Below are positions 10,950 to 22,200 of a DNA stretch of 64,000 bases, piece by piece; within the stretch, counting starts at the first letter, position 1; the number at the start of each line of letters is the position of its first letter. Source of the DNA: Ottelia alismoides (Eukaryota; Streptophyta; Magnoliopsida; Alismatales; Hydrocharitaceae); the NCBI GenBank assembly GCA_037367405.1, contig JAZKJV010011603.1, positions 1 to 64,000 of the forward strand, written 5' to 3'. The notes under the pieces were generated by a model, which did no database searches, was not told the origin of the DNA, and worked only from the letters and a program-made list of their open reading frames with translations. The translations under genes were made by a program, and so were the position numbers.

Positions 10950-12717
10950 ATGAAGTTCCTCATAGGTGTTTGCAGTATTTGCATTTCTTCAGTTGGTGGC
11001 TCGTTAGCAGGGGTTAAGAATTGGATCTCCTACATCAATTCGGGTAGCTCTTGATGATCCAACTCAGTGGATGGGGCACGTTCCATGATTGAAACATATG
11101 CTTCTCCTTCGACCTCGGACGCGATAGCTTGGTAACTACGCCCGCGTCCACGTCCACATCCCCGTCCACGCGCTTCAACGTGACCTCTTCCTCTCCTTGG
11201 TGCACCCTCTCTAACTTCTGCCTGAGCCGTCAGCATGCTCCTCGTGTATGGTAACATCGTCAACAAATTGTAATGCCAACCACTGCTCCATTTCTTCTTT
11301 TATCTAAATGGCTATCTCTCGACACTCCAAGTGTCTCATCTCGTAGATGAGGTTCCACCTAAACATCTGCATGATGTAAAAATGGAGTGAATAAATATAT
11401 CTATGTAAAAGATTAAGATATTAAATAAGGGCTATTCTTACATTAGTTACCAATGCATCACCCAATCGTGCCACAAATCTCCTCGTAATTCTTAGGTACC
11501 AATCCATGTAGTCTAGAGTTACAGATATTCCGGTGGATTGGTCTACGTAAACAACTCGTTCGTGACGTGCATGCCACTCACAAATTTTCAAATCATGTCG
11601 ATCAAGGCCTTAAATGTCGATTTCGGTCACCATTTCGGTATCGACCAAAATAGAATTTCGATGGAATTTCGGTGGAATTTCGACCGAAATTTCGGTCATT
11701 TCGGTCATTTTTTGTACTAGGACCCCCATATTTCGGTCATTTCGGTCATTTCGGTCGGATTTCGATTTCGACTGGATATCGATATTCGACAGAAATTCGA
11801 CCGAATTTCGCTGAAATTTGAGGCCATGATGTCGATGCCTCCAATCAATGTCCACTTTCCCCCGAAAGTTAATGGCATAAAACTCTTCATATGTATTGCA
11901 TGTTGCATGGATGCCTTGCCAGCTATGAAACTGACGTACAAGTGGCCCGAAAAATAATACTCCACAATGTGGAAGTAAATAAGTGGTACCTATGATCCCC
12001 AAATGTTCTGCCCATCGATGCAATACTCGGGAAGGGAAGCGATCACATCGTCGTCATAGGGCATCCATACCACCTGCACGAAAAATTCATATATTTATTA
12101 AAGTATAAGTATTTAAAGCAAATAGACCTAATGTGTTGTGGTTTATGTACCTGATTAGGAGAGTACTCCAGGTCGTGCAAATGTGGCAGTGTAATAATAG
12201 AAATCAATGATCCGGACTTGTCGGTAAACAAAACGTTGTCCAGAATCTGCAAAATGTAAGCATACACATGTCTCTTTAAAACGTTGTCCAGGCATGGTCC
12301 CTCTTGTCACCACTGGTCCATCAATCCCTAGTCCCATGATGAATACCACATCCTTGAGGGTAATGCTCATCTCTCAGCTGGCCATGTGGAACGTGTGCGT
12401 CTGGGCTGCCAACACTCAACTAGTGTTGTAATCAAATGCCAGTCCAAGGAGATAAATTCTAACTCTGTAGCCCCTCCAAACCTGATATGTGCTATGTAGG
12501 ACATGCTCGTCCAGAGGAATACAACGCACATGTGTCGCGCATCGACGACAACACAACCATGATGAGTCTCGCATTTATAAAAATGTAGAAGACATGTAAA
12601 AAAATGATATTATTAACGGAGAAGGCTTTAATCACTTATGTTGCTGGTCCAAACACGACACGGACGATGTCGCTCCTGCTGTGTCAATATTGATGTGTCA
12701 AGTGGTCTAGGATCCAT
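10950..12717 (-). pseudogene. plant mobile domain (PMD / aminotransferase-like) gene, broken by a MITE
   Basis: The minus-strand start at 12717 reads MDPRPLDTSILTQQERHRP, the typical opening of the family. Next come THTFHMAS.EMSITLKDVVFIMGLGIDGP.V (about 12410-12300), the core motif of the plant mobile domain, and VVWMPYDDDVIASLPEYC (12073-12020) followed by VPLIYFHIVEYYF. RGKVDIDWRHRH then joins DLKICEWHARHERVV across the MITE. YMDWYLRITRRFVARLGDAL (about 11500-11430) and an arginine-glycine-rich tail (11210-11100) complete it. Intron borders are plausible at about 12645, 12150/12075 and 11440-11370. Stops occur at about 12410 and 12000, and the 226 bp MITE disrupts the coding region. PMD proteins (MAIL1/MAIN relatives) act in silencing and cell identity or travel with transposons; which applies here is unknown. 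Confidence 0.8.
11603..11828. mobile_element. hAT-type MITE, 226 bp, copy 1
   Basis: It begins CAAGGCCTTAAA and ends TTTGAGGCCATG, with a perfect 8-bp target duplication ATGTCGAT at 11595-11602 and 11829-11836. Eight-base duplications and CA.GG termini mark the hAT superfamily. The interior is built from repeated TTTCGGTCATTTCGGTCA and GAAATTTCG units. It sits inside a coding exon of the plant mobile domain gene, between the residues WRHRH and DLKICEW. Copy 2 is at 29622-29838. Confidence 0.92.
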
Positions 12718-12966
12718 CTGCAATCAACATCTATGAAATTAGAATGCTAAAGAGACATGAAAAATACCAAGGCAAATAACATTGTTGTTCTATCTTTTCC
12801 AACGTGGCTTGTGCATGCTTTAAGTATTAACTCTTGCAGGATGTAATGCTAGATTCGGTGGTGGTTGATGCTCGTGAGTTGTTGAGTGGTGATGTGGTGG
12901 AACCTATCACCCTCACGCTTGCATGGTTGTTACATGCTACCTGATATCATACGGAAAATGATATTA
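12718..12966. other. upstream region of the PMD gene, no gene recognised
   Basis: AT-rich sequence between the PMD start and the gypsy insertion; any promoter would lie here but no convincing box was seen. Confidence 0.4.
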
Positions 12967-12971
12967 TATAA

Positions 12972-15900
12972 TGTAACATCCGGATCTGCACAAACCCGCA
13001 CCCAACCCGATTGGGGTCCATATAACTCAATAAAGTTATTAATCGACATTAAATAACATAAATCGATCAATTGATAAAGTATTCTTACAACTTTTGTTGA
13101 ATGTTAAGGTACTCTATTCCGTTAGTTGCAGGTTCTCATGCCCTCTATCCATACTTTGTTTTTATAGCAGGATTGTTAGACCCATTAGGCTTACTGGAAT
13201 ATACAGTGATTCATGAGAAAGATTACATTTTCGCCCTTGGAAGCAGGTCAAGTAAATCAATTCATTGGTCCATTGCTATGACATTCTAGGGTTGTCTCCC
13301 TTAAGCTCTTGCTAGCTTGATCTGACATCGAAAGGGAAATAATGATACCGGTAATGATTGGAATATGCAGATAGAATGAGGCCGTCACTCTTACTAATGT
13401 TTTGATCATAATTAATCTTTGACTGTTGGTTGTAACACGGGTGTTGGTGCACTTGGTCGACTGGTTCTTGTCCCTGTGATGATTATTCTACTTTCCATCG
13501 GTCTTTTGGCCTGTGTTCCTCCAAGAAGTCTAGTTTAAAACAAGAGTCTAATTTCTAAACACATGTGTCCCTTCTACAAACTTTTGTCGTCTTTTTCAAG
13601 GGTTTTATCTCAATTTGTACGAACTTTAACCATTTCTTTTCCTATATGACGTGAAATGAACTTAGCAGATTTTATCATTTTAAAGATAAGCCACCATTCT
13701 CTTCTTATGTCCAGCTTATTGAGATAACTTCACAACATTCCTCGATATAAAGATAATCACTTTTCCTCGTCATGAAGATAATCATTGTCCTCTTCGGTTC
13801 ATCGCAATATTTGTTCAACATCTAATAGGGTCATCAAATTATGATGCTCTAAAAAGTTGCTACTAATATTGACATGTTCCATGTCAGCACAACGCTTCAA
13901 TTTGAAAGTTGTTCTATATACTTAAGTTTGAAATTCAAGTCGATTGGTGTTTAAACAATAGGGTGGATGACATAGATGTACAATTGATCCAGAATTAGAT
14001 TGATTGATCTATAAATTAGATCTAAGGAGTAACCTCTAAATCTCATGATATATAGATAAGGAGTATTGAGAAATCTTGCAATCAATCTGAACATAGATCC
14101 AGATCTAATGAATTTCTAATCTCATAATTTGAAAATCATTAGGGTATTTTCATACTAGTGACTTAGAAAATCTAGATTCAATAAGCAGATCGCTAACCTA
14201 AGAAATAATCTATGATCAATGACTGAAAATCTTCATGATCTATTATTTAAGTAGGAATCACTAATTATGGATCACTCTTCAATAAGATTGTTGACAATGT
14301 TAACAACAACAAAGATCGAGAGAGGAGGAATCAAGTCAGCGATGGTGCTTTAACAATGACTGATAATCAAGAGTGCCAGTCATGTCGACCCTTACACATG
14401 ACTGTGTGAGGGTGCGGTGACCCCCAACCGGGCGGGAGATAGGAAGCCCAGTTAGGGCAGCGAGCGCTTAGTGCGCGGGTCTCGGATCACAGTCTTTTCT
14501 CGGTTTTTTGCGAGCGCTCGTAGTTTTTACGCCTCTCTGGGATCCACAGGTTTTCTTTTAAAGACCAGTTCTGCTGACCCTTGTTCTTTAGGGTACCTAT
14601 GCTGGAGGGCCCTCGATTTGGTTTTTCGAGCTCGTTTGCCCGTACTGGTCGGGCTGGTTTTTCTTTTAGAGTGACTTTTCCGGAGAGTCTCTCTCACCCG
14701 TCTCAATGGCGTAGTTTTGGAATAGACATATCCCTCAACTGGACCACACTTCCACTTAGAGGGCGAGACGGAAGAGCCTTTTGTAGGCTACCTCACCGCT
14801 TGAGTTTTGTTTACTTTTCGCTAGCAGACTTGGCAATATTACATCTGAATCATCCACATATACATCTGAATCCTCTATGGCTATATCTGAATCAGTTACA
14901 GCTGAATCTGGAGGAGTTACAATTGAGCTTGGAATGATTCACAAATGAGTTTTGCTAAGGTTGAGATGAATTACAGTTAATTTGGTTACAACCGAGTTGG
15001 CTACATGAGAGCTTGGTTACAGTTGAGTTGGTTGTAGTTGAGTTTGGTTTCCGTTGAGCTTGTTATTGTCCCGCCAGTAATTCTTGACGAAGAGAAAAGT
15101 CCATATTATGAAAATCATCATTATCAGATTACGAGCTGCTACCACAGTTGTTAGTTAAAGCTAGTGGATGTGTTGGGAACTTATTTAGGATGCATTTTAC
15201 TCCACCGCATGCCTACGGAGGCACCCCAACCCTAAGGCTTCCTTATTGCCTTAGAGTCATAGTGTGAGGTCTACCCAGACCAAAACCATAGGCTATCCAC
15301 TAAGCTTGAGAAATTCAACGAGAAAAGAATCAAAACACCTGACTCATCATAAGCATTTAATAAAGACAATGATTATATCAGAGACTCATCATTCACATTC
15401 CGAAGACCCATCATACATATATTATAATTAATAAAAAGACAATGACTTAAATATGGATCATATAATATTTGTATAAAAATGATTGATATGGTAATTAATG
15501 TAGGATGAGTAGAATGGGGTTTTACATACCTAACAACTTGAAAACCTTTTTTATTGCAAGTAGTTATAAATTTTAATTGTCAAGCCCAATTTATGTGCTT
15601 TCTTTTGGAGCCACTAAAGTTCATGTTATTTCTAATTAATTAGATTTATTCAACACTTGTTGATGTTCTTTTCTGCCTATTGCATGGATTGCAGGCAAAA
15701 CCCCTGCATCGTGGTCTTGGGAGAGTTGAACATCAATTGCCGCAGTTACAATTGTCAGGTACGCATGTTATAATTTTTACTTTGGATATTATTATTGCTT
15801 TTCTTTCTCTTCTGTTAAAATTAGGATACATGTAAATTATGCAGTTTCTTTTGTTACATGTTAAATATTATGGAAATTTATGCAATAATTGGTGACATAT

Positions 15901-16054
15901 TGTAGTTCTGTGGCTTGTTAGTTAAATGTGAATGTCTTTCGTAAATGCGAAAATTTTTCCCAAATTTTCAGTACTCTAATGCGATCCCTAGCGAACATAA
16001 TACTATGAGTGTTATGTAAACGGGTATCCCAGATCCGTGGGATCGGACCTCATA
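12972..16054 (+). repeat. 5' LTR of the gypsy element, with internal deletion
   Basis: 3,083 bp, collinear with the 3' LTR except at 13071-13075 (TTGAT), where 1,757 bp present in the 3' LTR (19390-21151) are missing. TTGAT occurs at both edges of the missing piece, so loss by recombination between short repeats is likely. Confidence 0.9.
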
Positions 16055-16057
16055 TTT

Positions 16058-16069
16058 TGGTATCAGAGC
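16058..16069 (+). promoter_or_regulatory. tRNA-Met primer binding site
   Basis: TGGTATCAGAGC, a perfect plant initiator-Met tRNA primer site, three bases after the 5' LTR. Confidence 0.92.
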
Positions 16070-16299
16070 AGTGGTACCCCACTACATACATTCGTAGTAT
16101 ATAGTTTCGATCGCATTAATTCTCGGATAGCGACAGTTCTCTGACTTGTCGCGAGTCCGAAAAGGAAAATATGACATTCAAATTCAACGACCGTAGATGT
16201 CACCAATTGCAACTAATTTCCATATTGTATCCCAAGAAGAGAAAAAGCACAGTTAAAAATATCTGCAAACGTCAACTATTAATGGTATCGGTTCTTACA

Positions 16300-19250
16300 T
16301 AGAACTATGGCATCCCGAACCGACGTCTATATTTTAATTGATTCTGGAGCGATAAATGAACTTCGAGTTCTAGCTTTAGTAGGTAGAGGTGTAGATGTCC
16401 TAGATCATCCTTGTCACATTTATGGGTCAGGTGACCAATTGTTCATCATAAAACTAATAGTCAGAGAGTTACAAATGTTGATTTGTGGACATGAGACGCT
16501 AGCAGACTATCTGCTACTACAGCTCGACTAGTTTGATCTGATACTTTGCATTGATTGGTTGTCAAGCCCATCATCCCTGGGTAATTAATTCATGAAGACA
16601 GTTGTCTTTAGATTTTGGACTTACCCGAGTTTACCTATAGGGGTACATTACATGACTTCAAAATGGAGTATATCTCAATATTGAGAGCTCAGAGACTTGT
16701 TGATCAGGGATCTTCAATGTTTTCAAAGATCGATCTCCGATCTGACTACCATCAACTAGGATTCAAGAGTCGAATATTCCAAAAACATCATTCAGGATTC
16801 AATATGGACATTATGAGTTAGTTGTGATGCCGTTTACGCTCATAAACACCATGCATCATACGTGAACATGGTTAGCAGGATTTTCCATCCATACTTGGAC
16901 AAGTTTTGGTGGTGCTTATCAATGATGTTCTGTTATATTCTTGGACAGAATGGGATCATGCAAAAGAACAAAAGATAATCATCGACAAACTTCAAGAGCA
17001 CAAGTTGCATGCCAAGCTGGAGCAAGTGTGAGTTCTAGTTATCCCAGGTCTCATTCCTTGAACATGTCGTTTTGGAGCATGTATCGCAGTTGACCCTACG
17101 AAGATTGCGACAATCATTTCTTGAGAGCAACCCAAGACAATCATTCAGATCCGTAGCTTCCTTGGACTAGCGGGCTATTACAAACACTTCGTCAGTGGAT
17201 TTTCCCGAGTTGTTCTTCCCTGACACGATTGGTATAGAAGGGAGTTCTATTCATTTAGGATGATCCATGCAAACAAGCCTTCAAGACACTGAAGGAAAGA
17301 TTGAGGACTGCAAATATTCTTGCACTTTAAGCACTCAGAATTTTCCAGTATATATAGATGCTTCAAGTGAAAGTTTAGGAGCAATTCTTATGTAAAAAGG
17401 TCACGTGATTGCCTATGCATCATATCAGTTGATGCTGCATGAGAGGAATTAATCTATCCATGACTTGGAGTTGGTGGCAGTTGTTTTCGCTTTGAAAATC
17501 TAGCATCACTATTCATATGAGGTGAATTTCGAGATTTTCACTGATCACAAGGACCTGATATACATCTTGGATCAAAGGAATTGAACATGAGACAACACCG
17601 ATGGTTTGAAATACAGAAGGATTTGACTGTACGATCTCTTACCATCGTACTAAGGGAAATGTGGTGGCAGATGCGTTTAGCAGGAAAACTCATGCATATA
17701 TGACAAACTAGATATATACGTGAGATATGCTTGTAACTTTGACTAATTGGCATCCTCATAAGAGTGCGTCCATATCTACTGTCATACCTTCGCGATTCAG
17801 CAGTCTTTGGGATTGCATAGTAGAAGGATAGATGAAATATCCTTAAATTCGAGACAGATACATGCGTGCCATCAAAGATGAAAATGATGAATTTGTAATA
17901 ACCAAGTTTTATTTTTGTGGAAGGCTGAACGATGATCAGTTATGTAGAGACATCCTTAAAGAGGCACACAGTTCATGATTATCTATTCATCCTAGCAGTA
18001 CGAAGATGTATCGTAATTTACGCCAACATTCTGGCAGGTCGGGATGAAGCGCGATGCAACACATCATGTTAGCAGATGCATGACTTATCAGATGTTAAGG
18101 CTTAGCATAGTAGACCACCATGGTTATTACATTCTCCTCTCATTCCCAAATGAAAGAGTATCTCTATGGATTTCATCACCGGATTGCTAAAGACGCAGGT
18201 GGCCACGATGCTATTGGGTCATTGTTGATAGATTGACCAAGTCAGCCCATTTCATACCTGTCAGTATGCCCTATACTACATTTAGGTTGGCTAGATTGTA
18301 TGTACATAACATTATCAGGCTTCATGGTATACCGCACGAGGTAGTGTCTGACCTGCTGACAGAGACTCGATGTATACACCTCACTACTGGCACCAATTTT
18401 ATGTCAGCACTTTAGACATAGCTGAATATAAATTCCGCATACCATCCACAGACCGATGGACAGAGCGGACGCATTATTCAGACACTTAAGTATTGCTACG
18501 TGCATGCACTCCAGTTAGGAAAGTCTCTTATAAGGACCACCTGTCAATTGGTAGAATTCCCGTAAAACAACATCCATCATCCCAGTATTAGCATGAGGCC
18601 ATTCGAAACTTATACGGGCTGAGATGCCACACACCTCTCAATTGACTTAAGGTAGGTGAACACGCTCTTTACTCCGTAAATCTCTTTGAAAATACTGTGA
18701 GGGCGGTTGACCTAGTGAGGTGAAAGCTTTTGACGGTGCAGAGCCGCCAGAAAAGTTATACAGATCGTCGAAGAAGAAATTTGAACTTTCAGGAAGGAGA
18801 TTGGTGTTCGTGGGAAGTTGACGCTACGATATGTGGGACTATTTGAGATTATTACTTGTATGTATAAGGTGCTCTATCGAGTAACCCTTCCTCCACATCT
18901 ATCAAGCCATACATGATGTTTTTCATATATCCAACCTAAGGGAATACGTGCACGATTCTCACCACGTTATCAACACAAGAACCTTGATGTAGAGCCAGAC
19001 TTGATATACAAGGAGAGATCATTACAGATACTCTGTGCTGTGAAGAAGCTCAGCGACAAAGAAATTTCCTTAGTAAAGGTGCTAAGAGGCAACATGGAAG
19101 ACTGAAGTGGATATGTGGGCACGATTCCCACAACTCTTTCAAGTAATTGTCAAAACCAAGCCCATTAATTTTATATATTGAAAGAACATGGCTTGTTTTC
19201 CCTTGAGGTTTTTATGGCCAGATAAGATCCAAACAAGACACAAAGTAACC
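16300..19250 (+). pseudogene. gypsy pol remnant (protease, RT, RNase H, integrase)
   Basis: Protease: VYILIDSGAI (about 16325), with the catalytic D-S-G kept. [15 protein letters not shown] (about 16720). RNase H: PVYIDASSESLGAILM (about 17345), ERN.SIHDLELVAVVFALK (about 17440) and IFTDHKDLIYILDQR (about 17535). Integrase: HRWLTKSAHFIPV-like (18230) and TDGQSGRIIQTLKYC (about 18450). Stops and frameshifts occur throughout, and the gag before 16300 is not recognisable. Protease before RT, and integrase after RNase H, fixes the Ty3/gypsy order. Initiator-Met priming and the LTR start TGTAACA fit the chromovirus lineages, but no chromodomain was seen. Confidence 0.85.
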
Positions 19251-19296
19251 TTGACTCGATTCTCGAGGACGAGACTCCCTTTGAGGTTTTTATATT

Positions 19297-22200
19297 TGTA
19301 ACATCCGGATCTGCACAAATCCGAACCCGACCCGATTAGGATAACTCAATAAAGTTATTAATCGACGTTAAATAACATAAATCAATCAATTGATCATGAA
19401 TCAAAAGTCGTTCGTGCGAAATCGACCAAAAATCGATCGCATCGTAATTCGTGCCCGAAAAAGCGCAACACAAATTCGGAAACCGCGAAATAAACCAAGA
19501 TCACCTAAAAATCCAACTCGACGAAATAAGACCAACGAAATCGACCGTTCGACAATCGGAGGTCATTTGATATTTTAAAATCATAAAATTTAATCACAAA
19601 TCAAGACCGTATCACGAAAATTTTGGGAATTCATCTTCGATCAAAAGTACATGAATATTATACTCATTTTGATCGTCATTTAGAGACGATCAAAACGAGC
19701 TATTATTCATCAAAATCCGAAACTCAAAGTGCGCATACGGTTGATTTCGATATAATAAAGAAGAGAGAGAGTTAAAGTTAAAAAAAACAATTTAAAATTT
19801 TCTGCCAGAACACAATACAACAACAATTGACATTTATCTTTTTCCCCTCTCCATTTGGCTCCAAATTTTCCTCCACATATCAACAACCAATGCTCTTCTC
19901 TTGTTTATATAAACCACATGCCTTCCTTCTATTTCCCAATTCCTCCCCAAATACTCCAGCCGAAGGAAGCTCTCCCTCCTTATTTTTTTTCCTTTTGTTG
20001 CAAAGCAGTGGCTGGAGCTGCTCCAATTCACAACAACCCTGCTACTACCTTTTGCTGCAGCAAAGTGCTGCTCCTGCTCCTCCTAGAACTGCATGTAGCT
20101 CTGTAACAACTGCTCCAACAGCCCTAAAACTGTTGTCCAAGGTAGCATATGGAGACTTCTACATGCTGAAGCCATCCATTTCTTGCTAGGAATGTTTGCA
20201 ATCAAGCTATTGGATGCTGCTCTACTGCCTAGTGTCTAATACAATAGCTGGAGGTACTCAAGAAGCCGTTGAAGCTTCTATTCCAGTCCAAGTTGCAGCC
20301 CCTTTTGCTGCTCCAAATTCCCCAACTGTTGGAGCCTTGTAGCAGCCAATAGTTGCTGCCATCGTTTCTGGAAGGTTAAAGATGCTGTTGGGGGCTCCAG
20401 TTCCAAGTTTTTGCTGCCATCTGCTGCATCCATTAGACCAGCCACTGCATGCATGTTACTTCTCCAATATTTTGAGCAAATCCAAGGTACAATCTAAAAG
20501 AAAAAGACCCCTTTTGCCGCTATCCATGTTTCTGTACAAGATTTAAATCCCCTCCTTGCTGCACTACATGAATATGTTTCCTTGTTGCTAGCATGTGAGC
20601 CACCCAATTGATTGAAGTTAGAACTCAAAACTAAAGTCTGGATTTATTAAAAGCATATTACTGCTAGATTTTTTAAAAAAATGAGGACTTTGTTATCACC
20701 TGTTGAACATAATGATAAACTTCTATTGGGTCTACATTGTGGGTGAAAGAGATATACCTGGATTAAAACTAGGATCTAGAGAATTGGCATTTATCTTAAC
20801 TTCTTTTCCATCATCATTCACTCCAGTATCTGAAATGCCTCTATAAATTTCAAGTTCTATCATCACCATGCTTATTTATAATAATTGATAAATGTTCTTG
20901 TGATTCCATCTCTACATATCTTTCAGTCCAACCAGTCTGCATTTCATCAACTCTCTCGATTTTATCAGAAATTTTTCAACGGCAAATTCATAATGTTCTT
21001 GTTTGTTGTCACTCCTGTCATCATTTCCTAAATTATGATTACATTTCAAAGTACTCAAGACTATGTGATCTCCTTCCCCACCAAAATTTTGGAATAAGTC
21101 ATATGATTAATCAAACAAACTAACAACAATGGAGATTCTTTCTACTTTGATAAAGTATTCTTACAACTTTTGTTGAATGTTAAGGTACTCTATCCATTAG
21201 TTGCAGGTTCTCATGCCCTCTTTCCATACTTTGTTTTTATAGCAGGATTGTTAGACCCATTAGGCTTACTGGATTATACTGGAATATACAGTGATTCATG
21301 AGAAAGATTACATTTTCGCCCTTAGATGCAAGTCAAGTAAATAAATTCATTGGTCCATTGCTGTGACATTCCAGGGTTGTCTCCCTTAAGCTCTTGCTAG
21401 CTTGATCTGACATCGAAAGGGAAATAATGATACCGGAATGATTGGAATCTGCAGATAGAATGAGGCCATCACTCTTACTAATGTTTTGATCATAATTAAT
21501 CTTTGACTGTTGGTTGTAACACGGGTGTTGGTGCACTTGGTCGACTCGTTCTTGTCCCTGTGATGATTATTCTACTTTCCATCGGTCTTTTGGCTTGTGT
21601 TCCTCCAAGAAGTCTAGTTTAAAACAAGACTCTAATTTCTAAACACATGTGTCCCTTCTACAAACCTTTGTCGTCTTTTTCAAGGGTTTTTATCTCAATT
21701 TGTACGAACTTCAACCATTTCTTTTCCTACATGATGTGAAACGAAACTTAGCAGATTTTATCATTTTAAAGATAAGCCACCATTCTCTTCTTATGTCCAG
21801 CTTATTGAGATAACTTCACAACATTCCTCGATATAAAGATAATCACTTTTCCTCATCATGAAGATAATCATTGTCCTCTTCGGCTCATCGCAATATTTGT
21901 TCAACATCTAATAGGATCATCAAATTATGATGCTCTAAAAGGTTGCTACTAACATTGACATGTTCTATGTCAGCACAACGCTTCAATTTGAAAGTTATTC
22001 TATATATTCAAGTTTGAAATTCAAGTTGATTGGTGTTTAAACAATAGGTGGATGACATAGATGTACAATTGATCCAGAAGTAGATTTATTGATCTATAAA
22101 TTAGATCTAAGGAGTAAACTCTAAGGCCCTGTTCGTTTGGGGTATAAGGAGGAATGGAATAAGGGAATAAGCCCCCAACACGCTTCCTGTGGTACGACTA

